Assembly (NCBI GenBank): GCA_015183035.1
Contig: JACZZP010000010.1
Span: forward strand, 2,356,001-2,420,000
Length of the DNA: 64,000 nt
Source: Meloidogyne chitwoodi
Lineage: Eukaryota; Nematoda; Chromadorea; Rhabditida; Meloidogynidae
Direction of reading: 5' to 3'
Program-made: the position numbers and the translations under genes
Shown: positions 48,301 through 64,000 of the stretch, piece after piece
Position numbering within the stretch: position 1 is the first letter of the stretch
Layout: each line of letters opens with the position of its first letter
The notes under the pieces: model-generated
Database searches by the model: none
Told to the model about the DNA's origin: nothing
What the model saw: the letters and a program-made list of their open reading frames with translations, nothing else

Positions 48301-50312
48301 TAGAAATACTCGTCCAAGTATGATTTTTAATTATTTGATTTTTTAATTTTAAATTTAAGCAACACCAGAAGGCTTAAGTTCTAGTCAACTCATATTAAGA
48401 GTTGAAAAGCATCTCTCCCCTTCTGAATGGAGAATTTCAGCGGAGAATGATCTTGCCTCTTATCTTGCTTCTGCGCTAACAGCAAAACAGCGCGAAAAAT
48501 TTAAACATTGTTTACGAGAATTTGGACACGACAGATTAGCTCCAACAACTCAAGTCAAAAAATTAAAAAAAGAATGGTCTAAAGGAGTGGAATGGAAGTG
48601 GGTGAATAATTCTTATGTTTGCATGAATGTTGCGCAAGTTCTCTCTTCAAGGCTTACAATTTTATCAAAATTTGGTATGCTTGAGTTTTTAAAACTTTTA
48701 ACCCCTAATCTTAGGGCAACTTAAAATTAATGAAAATTTTCACGATAAAATCATGTTAATCGTAACTGGAGATAAAGGCGGAAGATCAACAAAATTCTGC
48801 ATGGTAATTGGAAATGTGGAGAGACCCAACAGCCCATTCAACCTTTCTTTGTTAGCAATTTATGATGGCGATTATAATAGAGAGAACTTGGAAGTCAAAC
48901 TTGGTCCAGTACTTCAACAATTAAATCTTATGCAAAATATAACATTTACACGAGATGAAGAAGAGATTACACTTGATATAAAATTGTTTGAGTAAGATAT
49001 AATAAAAATTAAATTTAAAATTAAGATTCATCTGTGCCGATCTCAAGTTCACAAGTGCTTTCATAGGTCATAGAGGTGCAAGTTCCAATTTCCCTTGTAC
49101 TAAATGTTTAGTTGTCAAGGAGCAACTTGGTATAAAATGCTGTGAAGAAAGAATATTAACTACCCATACAATGGACAATTATTCAATGTTTGGACCACCG
49201 CTTTTATCTATTCCTGCATCTCAAATTATTCCTCCAAGCTTCCATCTGCTACAAGGAATATCTCAACGAATAATTGATGCAATTAATGATTACTGTCAAC
49301 ATTCTGGAAGATCAATTGAAAAGATTTTAAACAATGCTCATGCCAAAATGGATCCTCGAAAAAAAAACTTTACTGGTTTTTAATTTTTTTAATATATTTA
49401 GAGAATTTTTTAGGTGCTGCACTCCATCGTCTTATTACGGGACAAACAAGAGAAGAACTCAAAACAATACTTCCACCAACTCAATCTTCTGTTATTCTTT
49501 GTAGAATGTTGGAAACAATGGCTGAGATTTATAGATTGGCAGACGCCTCATTTCTAGACCAAAACGAAGTCGAGAATCTTAAAAAGGCAACAAAAAATCT
49601 CTATAATGATATACAGGTTTATTTTTTATGTTTAGATTCAAAAATAAAATTTAGGAACTTCGTGCAAGATTTGAGAACTTAAATTTTCGTGCACGTCTCG
49701 CCTCTGGTCAATTGAAAATTTTCAAACCCACACCAAAGCTTCATATGCTTTGTGCTCACGCAACTGAATTTGCTGAAAAAAAACGGTTGGTGGAGCTGGA
49801 TATCCGAACAAGGGATTGAACATTTGCATTCGCTTTATAATCATCTTGTAAGTTTTAATTTTCAAATTTTGACTGTTTACTACTTTAGGCTGTTCAATAT
49901 TGCAACACCGGCGATGTAGATAGAACAACAGAAAAGCTAGCTCAACATCAGACTCTCCTTAATAGACTTAATGATAGAGGAACGATGAAAAAAATTTATT
50001 GATTTTATTTTAATATTTCTTTCGTTATTTTAGATTAAAATAAATAAATTATTAATGATCTCGCTGTTGGGGCATTCAAATTTGGCTTTTTTGTGTTGAA
50101 ACTGCCAGGCGAGATGCCAGCTGCGATGAACCGACATTATTTAAAATGAACGCGCGTTGTGTATAATGTCTCTATGGTTTTACAACGCTATTTTCGCATA
50201 CCCCAATTTCCCGTTTAACCCGCCGTGAAAGGTATCATCTATGTAAATTTTTTTAATTCTTCAGTTGACAATAAACGGATGTAAAAAAACGGTTTCTTTA
50301 ATAAATAGTTAA
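45301..50312 (+). CDS. FLYWCH-like zinc-finger nuclear protein, intron interrupted by a transposon
   Basis: Ten or so exons. The start ATG at 45301 gives MDNSSSSQILNQIFGHTSLG. Exons 2-4 carry a domain with KNWLQTQGRKWG, KGRVTIEDIIDQYACIFRRR, then GYCCRVQMRVRHNRRSG and LPVPHDHNFYG. The Cys...Cys...His-x-His order, with a Trp before and a KGYxC strand, resembles the WRKY-GCM1/FLYWCH zinc fold found in DNA-binding proteins and Mutator transposases. The remainder is Asn/Ser/Gln-rich, with a coiled segment (DAIIGAISTLTRNVDELKHS) and a basic end, SRKSRHAYRQRRRELSYKFM. The last intron, 47379-50264, contains a whole 2.8 kb transposon; without it the intron would be 43 bp. The last exon, 50265-50312, encodes LTINGCKKTVSLINS and a stop. 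A transcription-factor role is inferred from the domain only. Confidence 0.65.
47391..50227 (+). mobile_element. DNA transposon, 2,837 bp, CMC/Chapaev-like
   Basis: Terminal inverted repeats of about 22 bp: the left end starts CACGGCGGGTTAAATGGGAA and the right end is its inverse with one change (T to C). The flanks are AAAGGT at 47385-47390 and AAAGGT at 50228-50233, a 6 bp duplication if the ends are CAC/GTG; if the ends are TCAC/GTGA the duplication is the 4 bp AAGG. The CAC terminus and the internal transposase with a GDKGG motif and a CxxC knuckle point to the CACTA-Mirage-Chapaev group. That assignment is tentative. The element lies in the sense direction inside the last intron of the FLYWCH-like gene. 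Noncoding ends are about 290 bp (left) and 225 bp (right). Confidence 0.85.
47683..50002 (+). pseudogene. Transposase of the intronic element, with a single-base frame break
   Basis: About eight exons with short introns encode roughly 700 residues. The N-terminal third is basic and contains six TQT/IQT repeats (about 47925-48120). The catalytic part has VKKLKKEWSKGVEWKWVNNS, then LIVTGDKGGRSTKFCMVIGN (first Asp), FICADLKFTSAFIGHRGASS (second Asp), a FPCTKC knuckle and, at the end, WISEQGIEHLHSLYNHL (Glu). This gives a DDE-type triad. The frame breaks at an A8 run at 49776-49783: the open frame reads EKKRLVELDI and stops at the TGA just before 49820, while the conserved end lies in the +1-shifted frame. 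One A fewer would join them. It is therefore either a recently inactivated copy or a sequence error. Confidence 0.75.
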
Positions 50313-50360
50313 ACAGTTCAACCATTATAATTCTAGATATTCCATTGGCGGGCAAGTGAA

Positions 50361-50370
50361 CTTTTCTCAG
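50361..50370 (+). promoter_or_regulatory. Probable trans-splice acceptor of the gene at 50379
   Basis: CTTTTCTCAG ends eight bases before the ATG at 50379 and 58 bases after the stop of the FLYWCH-like gene. This spacing is typical of a downstream gene in a nematode operon. Confidence 0.5.
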
Positions 50371-50378
50371 CCTGTCAA

Positions 50379-51418
50379 ATGAAACGTCGAGAACTTGTCG
50401 GAGCGGGAAAACATGTGGTTTGTACCATTTTTCTACTGCTAATTTTTATCCACACCAATAGGCTTATTGTTAGGTTATTTTACTCACATTATGCTAATAT
50501 ATTTTTTACTTATACAGATGTACCGTGGTATTGATGTAACTGAAAAAATCTACCGTGTTGATTGCTCAAGGGATTTGGTGGTAAGACAAATAAAAAATCT
50601 TAAATTTATAAGGGTAATAGGATCATTCAATATTTCATCATCTTTCAATTTCACTAATTTTTAATAATTTAATAATGGTCGTCGCTGTGGTCAAATGGTA
50701 GCAGATTCTCTTTGGCCACGTGGATATTTTCAACGAAGAATGTTGTTGCCGATTCTTAAGGGTGTTAACCACAGGTATAATTTATATTTATAAAAATTGA
50801 ATTAAAAATTTGAGAAGCAAGAAGCGTGTGAATGGCTTAGCAAGAAGTCCGGTGGAAGACGATCAATTTGAAACATTTAAAGGTGAAATTTTTGCAAGAG
50901 TGCAGTGCTAATTGGACTTGTTAACACATTTTTATTTTCAGTGGCGTTATTACTGTTGGGAGGGTTTTTAATGGACGAGACTGATAGATACAAATGGATG
51001 GAAACAGCACGAGAGGGTGTAAATCAAAGAGGCCTAGGTTCTTTATTATTATTCTAAAAAAAAATTCTGAAATTTATGAATTTAGATGAACTGGCTAATT
51101 CTAAAAGAGCACACTATGAATACGATGGTGGACCTTTATTCGCAAACGATGTAGATAATAATGAGTTTGAAAATGAAGTAATGGATGCAGTTTCTGAAGG
51201 GGGAAGTATAAGAAAACTTAGCAACATTTTTGTTGACGAAGACTATGTGGTATAATTTTTTTATATTAATTTATTGAAAAATTAAGTGTTTGTAATATTA
51301 GGAGAACAAAATCCATGAACCTATCTCAGAACTTCCTACAAACTTTGACTTTATTAAAAACTATGAAACTCTAGTATCGACTGAACAACAACCAAAAGAA
51401 AATTCTGAAGAGCAATAA
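50379..51418 (+). CDS. Unrecognised acidic protein
   Basis: I do not recognise it. Exons give MKRRELVGAGKH, then MYRGIDVTEKIYRVDCSRDL, then RRCGQMVADSLWPRGYFQRR with MLLPILKGVNH, then RVNGLARSPVEDDQFETFK and VALLLLGGFLMDETDRYKWM. A long acidic C-terminus ends QQPKENSEEQ. Total is about 220 residues. One short hydrophobic segment (VALLLLGGFLM) could be a membrane helix. The second intron looks abnormal: a good donor GTAAGA follows DLV at about 50580, but no AG acceptor precedes the next coding block at about 50677; in genomic sequence the same frame is interrupted by TAATAA. It sits 67 bp downstream of the FLYWCH-like gene and may be co-transcribed with it. Confidence 0.55.
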
Positions 51419-51892
51419 AAGGAAGATGAATATGGAATTGAATCATAGCAATCAAAATATATCTAATTATATCACTGAATTATTTTTTTTGTTGTTTCAT
51501 TTAAAAAAAAATTTACTATTTTTGGTTTTCAAAATGTATACGTCATTTATACATTCTTATATTTACATTTTATATTTTCTCGCCTCTAATGTGATCTTTA
51601 TGGAGTACGAGTCTGAAAATTTAAAATAAGAGAATATTTTTATTGATTAAAGATTTTTCATCGTGAAAAGAATATCTTTAAGAATGTTGTAACGCGCATC
51701 TATAGAGAAACGCATTCGTTCATTTGCATGAAAAACAATTTAGATTGATATAAATAAGTTTGGGTCCTAAGATTAGCTTTACTATATTATTCTTTGATCA
51801 CACACATATATGTAACATAAATCTCTTGATTCTATATTATTTTAAATTTTTTATATTAATATTCTAGAATTTTCAGCATTTATCGTAAATTA

Positions 51893-52563
51893 ATGACGAA
51901 CAAGGAGCGCACGTTTATTGCTATAAAACCTGATGGTGTACAGCGTGGACTTGTAAACAAAATTATTAAGCAATTTGAACAACGAGGTTACAAACTTGTA
52001 GCAATTAAGATGGTACAGGCAAGCAAGCAACATCTCGAGGTTCATTATCAGGATTTGAGCAAAAAGCCATTCTTTTCTTCTTTGGTGGAATACATGGCTT
52101 CTGGACCAATTGTAAGTTACAAAATACATGATTGGCGATTTCTATTTATTTTTTTTACTTTTAAGGTTGCGATGGTTTGGGAGGGTTTGATACGAGTTTT
52201 TTACTGTTAAATATGACAATTTTTGCTCAGGTCTAGATGCTGTAAAGCAAGGGCGCGCCATGCTTGGTGCCACTGATCCATTGTCTAGCATGCCTGGTAC
52301 GATTCGTGGAAATTTTTGCATTCAAACGGGACGAAACATCTGCCATGGATCGGATAGTGTAAATTATCATAAATTTATAAAATCCTAATAAGTTACATAT
52401 AAGATATTAAGAAAAGTTAACCATTTTGATTTTTTGGTTCTTTGATCCTATGTAATTTGTTATATCTCAGGTTGAATCAGCAAAACGCGAAATCGCACAT
52501 TGGTTTGCTCCACATGAAATTATCGACTGGGATTCGGCACAAGTAAAGTGGATCTATGAGTGA
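51893..52563 (+). CDS. NDK: Nucleoside diphosphate kinase
   Basis: Four exons encode about 153 residues, the usual length of a cytosolic group I NDK. The protein starts [20 protein letters not shown], which holds the conserved Lys and the KPDGVQRGL signature. It continues with [20 protein letters not shown] (one tiny exon contributes VAMVWEG) and [20 protein letters not shown]. The active-site histidine lies in [15 protein letters not shown], and the end is [15 protein letters not shown] transfers the gamma-phosphate from ATP to NDPs through a phosphohistidine and works as a hexamer. The start follows a GAATTTTCAG acceptor 21 bases upstream. The C in RNICHGSD, where most family members have Ile or another aliphatic residue, is a mild variant. 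Confidence 0.95.
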
Positions 52564-53019
52564 ATATCGAAAGTTGATTAAGTGTTAATAGACGTCAGTC
52601 TAGTTAATTTCCATGAGTTGTCTTTTACAATACTTATCTGTTGAATCTTCTATCTATCGTTAAAGTCATTTCACTATTTTTCGATAAATCTATAATAAGT
52701 ACCACCAAGTGGATAGAATTTAATCGTATTTAATTAAAGTTATCGCCAGATAATATAGCCTTAAAAAACAGGTATACATTATTTATAATGTTTTAAGGCT
52801 GACATTATTTATTGGGCATTACGAGATTGGGCATTTCTATAACTGACGTTCTGGCATATTATACACGTGCAATCTAGATTTTTGTTAGTTTTCTTTGAAA
52901 GTATTTTATTTAAAGTCTAAAGTCTACTCTCCAATTCACTGCTTGACAAATTTGTGATAGAACGGTTGGTATAACGATTAACGGGAGAGTTTCAAGGCCG
53001 ATGAGTTCCTAGAAAGCGG

Positions 53020-54004
53020 ATGTCGATACTCTATTTTATTTCACGTTTGATATTAATGTTGTTGATACCACCATATGTAACAACAGAAATAACTTTAGAA
53101 AAAGTGTCGATTAGGCCGGATATTCAATTACTTCCTTTATTAGATGGGCGGAATAATGGAAAGCAAAGAAGATTAGAAGGAGATGAAAAAGTTAGTTTTG
53201 CTGACATCACCCGTTCGACACACAATTTTAAATCTTACGTACAGCCAGTTGCACGTTATTGGATCGCTCAAAGCGCGCCGTCTACACAAGCACTCGTTTC
53301 TAAAGAAAGTTGGGAACGTTATATTCGTTTTAAAGGTATCTGACTCATTTCATATTTATTAGTTCCATATTTTATAGAAGAGACTTGCCGTAAGATTTTG
53401 GACGAGGATTATATGGCTGAGCTCCAATTGAACAGCACTGAAAGTGGTTATTTTCATTGGGAAGCAAACGAGTTTCATCGCAAGCTTCGTGATCGTCTGT
53501 TGCCTCAAGCACGAGGAGAAAGTTTGACGCTGATTGGTTCACATCTGTATGACAATTTTATATCTTAAGATTAAAAATACTATTTAGGCTTAGTCATTTG
53601 GATCCACGTTTGTTTGCTTCAGAGCCCGGGAGGTGATCTTTTTTTACCTTTAACTGAGAAATGCTATTTAAGTTTTTGCGAGGCTAAACGGCACATTTCT
53701 GAAGCCGATGAGCGGCATAAATTGGCCAAAGAAGAGCAGCATATGTTTGAAGATTTTTTGATTAACAAGTTGGTTTAAAATGATAAATTTGGGATCCTTT
53801 TCTATTTTTTGATTGGTGCTTCTTAAATTTCTATAGGGAATGTTTTACTAAATTTATGATAATCTTTTTTATTTGTAAAATTTTATGCATAATTTAAAAA
53901 ATAGGGTGCTTCCTCCGGACATGTTCGCCCCTCGCCGTCCTCCACCGGCTGTGCCGACCTCTTCAAACTCAACAATGGCATCAAACTTTAAAGCCAAAAA
54001 ATAA
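53020..54004 (+). CDS. Unrecognised protein with N-terminal signal/anchor
   Basis: I do not recognise the family. Five exons encode about 250 residues. The start MSILYFISRLILMLLIPPYV is hydrophobic and could be a signal peptide, a signal anchor or part of a mitochondrial presequence. The body is well ordered by eye: SFADITRSTHNFKSYVQPVA, then RYWIAQSAPSTQALVSKESW, then KILDEDYMAELQLNSTESGY, then FHWEANEFHRKLRDRLLPQA. A helical stretch, RHISEADERHKLAKEEQHMF, and a Pro-rich end, VLPPDMFAPRRPPPAVP, follow. Frame is kept across all four introns, including a donor AA|GTTGG that completes LINK before VLPP. Neighbours (NDK, CSB) give no clue. Confidence 0.65.
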
Positions 54005-54558
54005 TTGTATAATATAACCATGCGAAATCACTAGTCGTATATACTTTCTTCTCCACTTATTTCAATTAAATTATTATTTTTGATCTATTTTCATTTCTTA
54101 ATGTTATTTTACATAGGTGCTCTTTCTAGAAGATTTGAGAAGAAATTTTTTTATGGGGTATTTATCTGGAATAGTCCTCCTTTCTTGGTATTTAGAAATT
54201 AATTTGACCTAAATTTGTATGGTTTTACCTTAAGAAGATAAAGCAAACAATACTTTAAAAATCTTTCTCTCCTATTTTCTTGTATATACTATTAGCATCT
54301 TTATTTTTTGTTTCTTTTAACTTTCATGGTAAATTTCGTTTTCATTTTCTCAATTATTCAATCTCTATACATATATTTATAGAACACATACTTTTTAGAA
54401 AGTATATTTAAATATAAATTTAAAAAATTTTTGCAATTTGCATTCAATTACATTTATAAAGCTAGTTTTTACTAATATCTTTCGAATTGGAAATTTGTTA
54501 TTGTTTTTAAGATTGTAACGATTTTTCAGTTATAAAAAGTGCAATATAAATATCAATT

Positions 54559-59841
<5,283 letters not shown>

Positions 59842-60018
59842 TTGCTATAAATAAAGAATACCAAATGATCTCTAATACTTATTTTTGATATGTTAATTTA
59901 TTACAATTTTTGATAAAAATTAATTTGGATTTGTATAATCAAAATCTTATTTTATATAATTTTAATATATTTAAATATATTTTTCATCTTATTCATGTCT
60001 TACCTCGAGAGGTCTTAC

Positions 60019-60028
60019 TTTTTCACAG
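60019..60028 (+). promoter_or_regulatory. Probable trans-splice acceptor for RRP12-like
   Basis: TTTTTCACAG ends two bases before the ATG at 60031 and 187 bases after the ERCC6 stop. The T-rich intercistronic stretch and the distance fit a downstream operon gene that receives a spliced leader. Confidence 0.5.
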
Positions 60029-60030
60029 TT

Positions 60031-62722
60031 ATGACGAAGTTTCGATTGCGTGTTAAAGGTTCAAAAGCTTTTAAGCCATCAAATGGAAGGTTTTATCAAT
60101 TTAATAAAATCATAAGAAGTTTTTTTGTAAAATTTTAGTTCTTCAAGCAATTCAAAAGTGACAAAACATAGAAATTTGGCCAAGTTGGTTGAGTTTAACT
60201 AATTTACACTTGTTAATTTTAACAGAAACAAGAGGTTAGTTAATATTTCTTCAAAGACTATTATGGATGATCGGCTGAATGCGATTGATAATGATTTTGA
60301 CAGTGAGAACGCTCTTAATAAACACTTGCCCCTTGTCTTTATGATTGATTTTTATTGTTCAAAATTTTTTAATTACAGCATCAAATGTCACTTGGAGAAA
60401 ATGATCAACAAATAAATGAGAAGAACCAGATATTGGAAACTGAAAGACATGTAAGTGCTAGTTGTGTATGTAATTTTCAAACTAAAGACCAGAGAAAGAA
60501 AAATCATATCGAGTTAACATCAGGCCATTTATGTTAAAAATAGCTTAAATTTACAGAGGATGTCTTCAGAGTCTTTGGACCAAACAAGATTTTTAAAACA
60601 CGACCAGATTCTTTGGAAGATGTTGCCTCCAAATCTTTTATTGCCATGCACTCTTGACATAAAAATTACATTGCCCATGTTTGTGCCTATTCTAGGTATC
60701 TTTTTAATCTGTAAATAAATTAAATAACATAAGGTGCCGCATTAAATGAGCCTGAGTATTGTTGTACTGCTCTCGCTTCGATTCGCGCTGCTCTTCAGAT
60801 AGACAAAGATAACGACTTAAAAATTATGGAACAGTATGCGAAGAATTTTCTGCCAATTTTATTCAGCATATACACTAATGGTGTTGAAGATTGGGCTGCT
60901 GGTGAAAAAAATGTTGTCAAAATTGATCCTAATGCTGTTCATCAGTCAACCTTAGCGACTATTCGTCTCTACATGCACACTATTCCTAAATCTCTACTCA
61001 AACAATATATTGCAATTGCAACGAGTAAATTAATAGAAAGTAATTCTTCCGTTTCTTTAGGCGAAGAAATGATTTCTGCACAAAAGGTATTTATCTTCTA
61101 AACTATTATTATAACTTTCATTTTTCGATTCTTCTCGCTGATATACTTACAGCTATGTGCGTTTCTGCTGATCTTAGCGATTCACAAACAATTTTTAATT
61201 CTATAAAACCTTGGTTTGAATCACATGAAAGGCCTCAAAAGAAAGCATACAGGTTGTAGAGTATTTAATGCGAATAAAAATATAACTTATATTTTAAGAC
61301 TTGTATCGCAAATCTATCGTAGAATAAATGAGCATGACTTAAAACCGTTCTTTGTTGAAAATCAAGTATTTTTGAGGGAATTGATTAGGTCAGATGTTGA
61401 AAAAATTGGAGTGAGTTGAAATTGTTTATTTTAATTAATCATTTTTCAGCGTTCTTCTTTTCCTTGGCGTATCGCAATTTTCAGAAATGTATAATTTTAA
61501 CAATTTAACTCTTGTGTATTGTAATGTGTTTATTTTAAGGTTGTCAACTCACTTAATACATTAGATAAACTTGTCGAATTTTGCGATTCAATTTACAATG
61601 AAATTATGGAACATTTGAATATTATCACTAGTAAAACTACGAGGCAGCAAGCAGCCAACTGTTTAACAGAAATGAGCGAAGAACTGTTGCGTCTTTGGGT
61701 TAAAGAGTATGTTAAATATATATTAGTTGTGTTAATAGATTATTTTAAGCATATATACATAATGAAATATAAGTATATATTAACTACTTATTTCAGGAAT
61801 TCCTCTACGCCAAATCCTTTAGATACATTATTTTGTAAATTATTTATTACTATCAAAAGAAATTTAAAACAAAACATTAATGTTAACACACTTACGGCAT
61901 TAACTATTTTAACGCGCAAGAATTTGAGAAATTTATCATCCGCATTGGTTGCACAGCTTATTGATTACATAAGTGAGGTCTTGGTTTCATCAAAAGAAGC
62001 TAATGTTCGTCTTCTATCCATCCGGTATATATATTTATGATTTTTATGAAAAATACAGAGATATAAATGTAATTCAAGCGGTTTAATTACATATGTTGAT
62101 GTGATTTATCACAGCGATTATGTAAACTTAAAATGTTGGTTGAAGTCTAGATTTAAAATTTTTTTTAATAGTGTACAGAAACTCAACTCTAGGTTTAAGA
62201 ATTTTTTCAGACCGTTGTATATCATATATAATAGTAAATTTTTTTTTATAAATTAAATTTATTAGTTTAATGCGTACTGTTTGTTCCAAAATGCAACCGT
62301 TCATGTTTGATCAATATAAAGTTTGTCAATAAATCTGTTGAAATAAGTATTTAATTTAGAATATAATACTTATGGCAGTCTTCTCTCAATCTACATGCTG
62401 TTCTACCGTCCGAATAAGAAAGGCAAATTCCTTACTGTTTGATCTTCTTATCAACTTGATTGGTAAAAATTTTTTTAAGAATGTTAGAATCTATATAAAA
62501 CTGTTAAAGAAAGATTGAATCTTAAAATTTTATACAGGTATTGAGGAAATTCTTTCATTTGTTAAATCTAATGGAAATTCTGCAGAAATTTGGATAAAAA
62601 TGTTGAAGAATTCAAATAAAATGCGACGTCGAAAACTAAGACGGAGAATTTTGAAGAAAACTGGTATTTCTAATGGTATAAGGAATAAATTTAAAAAAAG
62701 CTCTAATCAAAAATCACTTTGA
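60031..62722 (+). CDS. RRP12: RRP12-like ribosome biogenesis protein, shortened
   Basis: Ten or more exons. The start MTKFRLRVKGSKAFKPSNG, with SSSSNSKVTKHRN from the next exon, matches the basic RRP12 N-terminus. The conserved central part follows: ILWKMLPPNLLPC, EQYAKNFLPILFSIYTNGVE, STLATIRLYMHTIPKSLLKQ, SIKPWFESHERPQKKAYR and SSFPWRIAIFRML. Later come ALTILTRKNLRNLSSALVAQ and RIRKANSLLFDLLINLIGIE. The end is basic (NSNKMRRRKLRRRILKKTG). RRP12 is a HEAT-repeat protein needed for pre-40S and 60S maturation and nuclear export. Only about 375 bp separate the N-terminus from the central part, so some 500-600 residues of HEAT repeats found in other animals are absent. The region 62040-62360 is not resolved. 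Confidence 0.75.
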
Positions 62723-63236
62723 AAACAGAAGCAAATTTTACACAATAAAAGTTAATATTAATTAAAGTCTAGGTTATTATTCATTAGTTAGATTTCGAAA
62801 AAATTATCTTCTGACGTTCAAGGTATTGGGTTGATTTCTAACATACTTAAGAGGAAATATTAGGGAAATTTTCCTATTTTTGTCGCATTTTATACAACAT
62901 TTATGTCGATGACTTTAAAACCTAATAAATTTCTAAGTTAATCAACCGCGATAACTTCACCCTCTCATATATTGAGAGTTTTAAGAAGAGTCGCGAATGA
63001 AAGAATGAACTTTTGGCGGGGAATGATTTGATGTTCGATTTATATCGAGAGAAGGAGTTAAAATGATGATGGCGACATTTTCTTCGCCACGTATTTTTTG
63101 TAGTCTTATTTACCTAACGTTCGCGTTCTTATAAGTAATGATTTTTGGCTATTTACATTACTTTTCAGATAATTATTTTTTTTTTTAGATTTTGAATAAA
63201 TTACAGGTAATTCAGCTGGAATATCATATTCTAATT
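62723..63236. other. Intergenic region before the calpain gene
   Basis: AT-rich sequence with a GC-richer part at 62945-63110 that includes an ATGATGATGGCG start-like stretch at about 63063 (MMMATFSSPRIFC). That stretch could be a first calpain exon, but no confident splice to the next exon was found. Confidence 0.35.
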
Positions 63237-64000
63237 ATGAAAATATTTACACTGATAGAATCCTTTCTTTCCTCTAGACAGGAGTTGGTTGGTGAGTCTT
63301 GTATACATAGATATGATAAATTACATAGTTCCAGAGTTTAATAAGTAATATTTAGATTCTAATGTTTTTTATCCTTCAACATCGACTTCTAACATTTCTT
63401 CTGGTAATGCGTTTTCATCTTCAAGAACATCTAGAACTTATCGAGAGTTGAAACGAGAATGCTTGAGACAAGGCCGATTATTTATCGATTCAGGTACTTT
63501 TTCTAGTTTAATTTGAGACTATCAAGTAAATTCAGAATTTCCGCCCTCCAACGAATCATTATTTCTGGATGAAAGTAGATGGAGCGGGACTGATTTGGAG
63601 ATTGAATGGAAGAGACCGGGCGTGAGTATGTTATATAAAAAAAGCATAGGGTTTTAGTTATTTTGCTTTATGATATTCTTTTCCTCAATGCTGTGCCGTA
63701 AAAAACTTTTTTCAAGGAGATTGTCGATGATCCAAAGCTGTTCGTAGAAGGAGCTAGTCCATTCGATGTTACTCAAGGCATTTTAGGAAACTGTTGGTAA
63801 GCCTTTTTCAAATTTTTCACTCTATTCGTTATTAGCGAACAAGTGAATCATTTTAATTCAGGTTTGTCTCAGCCTGTTCAGCACTTACTAATAGTGATGC
63901 ACTACTCTGTAAGGTTGGTGTAAGTAAGGGAGACACAGAATTTAACAAAAAAATAAAAATAGTTACTCCTAAAAAGAATCCAAAAATAGATTTAATACGA
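63237..64000 (+). CDS. Calpain-family cysteine protease, N-terminal part (partial)
   Basis: The gene runs off the right edge. Exons at about 63237-63291, 63352-63492, 63535-63620, 63717-63797 and 63862 onward join in frame. The tentative start at 63237 gives MKIFTLIESFLSSRQELVD; an upstream exon is possible. The PC1 core begins YRELKRECLRQGRLFIDSEF, PSNESLFLDESRWSG and IEWKRPG, then DPKLFVEGASPFDVTQGILG and NCWFVSACSAL. The cysteine in GNCWFVSACSAL is the catalytic nucleophile, and the preceding Gln gives the oxyanion hole. Calpains are calcium-dependent intracellular proteases that cut substrates in a limited way. The His and Asn of the triad and any C2L or EF-hand domains are outside the window, so the subfamily cannot be set. 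Confidence 0.9.

Noticed and set aside
52759..52800. Hairpin GCCTTAAAA...TTTTAAGGC downstream of NDK
   Set aside because: Nine-base stem in AT-rich sequence; bacterial-type terminators are not expected here and chance is likely.

Overview
The window looks like nuclear DNA of a nematode. It is very AT-rich. Genes are split by many short GT-AG introns of roughly 35-80 bp, and most start codons sit a few bases to a few tens of bases downstream of a pyrimidine-rich ...TTTCAG acceptor, as expected for spliced-leader trans-splicing. Same-strand neighbours often lie only 70-350 bp apart, which is operon-like. A clade IV (Meloidogyne-like) worm is my guess; it is inferred from overall texture, not from a diagnostic sequence. 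All gene models were read by eye from splice signals, frame continuity and recognised protein motifs. No alignment or search was run.

Layout. 1-9.8 kb: the 3' end of DNAJC3 (ER co-chaperone), MIC10 (cristae organiser), LIPT1 (lipoate transfer, minus), alpha-MPP (mitochondrial import), an unrecognised type I membrane protein, a fold-back element and VTA1 (ESCRT-III/VPS4 regulator). 9.8-12.3 kb: gene-free, with two abutting satellite arrays flanked by degenerate repeat arms. 12.3-24 kb, minus strand: AK5-like double adenylate kinase, a PH-plus-actin protein, BCKDHA and MTG1 (a likely mitochondrial gene pair). 24-35 kb: RPP25-like Alba protein (+), a large zinc-finger protein (+), cyclin H (+) and UVSSA (minus). 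35-45 kb: sparse, with an odd-skipped zinc-finger factor (minus), a small secreted protein (minus) and long non-coding stretches. 45-64 kb: a FLYWCH-like gene carrying a whole DNA transposon in an intron, two unrecognised genes, nucleoside diphosphate kinase, ERCC6/CSB with a MITE at a splice acceptor, a shortened RRP12 and the 5' part of a calpain.

Themes. Mitochondrial functions recur (MIC10, LIPT1, alpha-MPP, BCKDHA, MTG1). LIPT1 and BCKDHA meet biochemically: the branched-chain dehydrogenase needs lipoylated E2. Three transcription-coupled repair/TFIIH genes (cyclin H, UVSSA, CSB) lie within about 29 kb. Several mobile elements sit inside introns: a 2.8 kb transposon with an LC8-motif-rich transposase, a 635 bp MITE with a 9 bp target duplication over a splice acceptor, and tRNA-derived sequences. 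The novel candidates I would pursue are the transposase, the MITE/CSB splice site, the PH-actin fusion and the 99-residue secreted protein.
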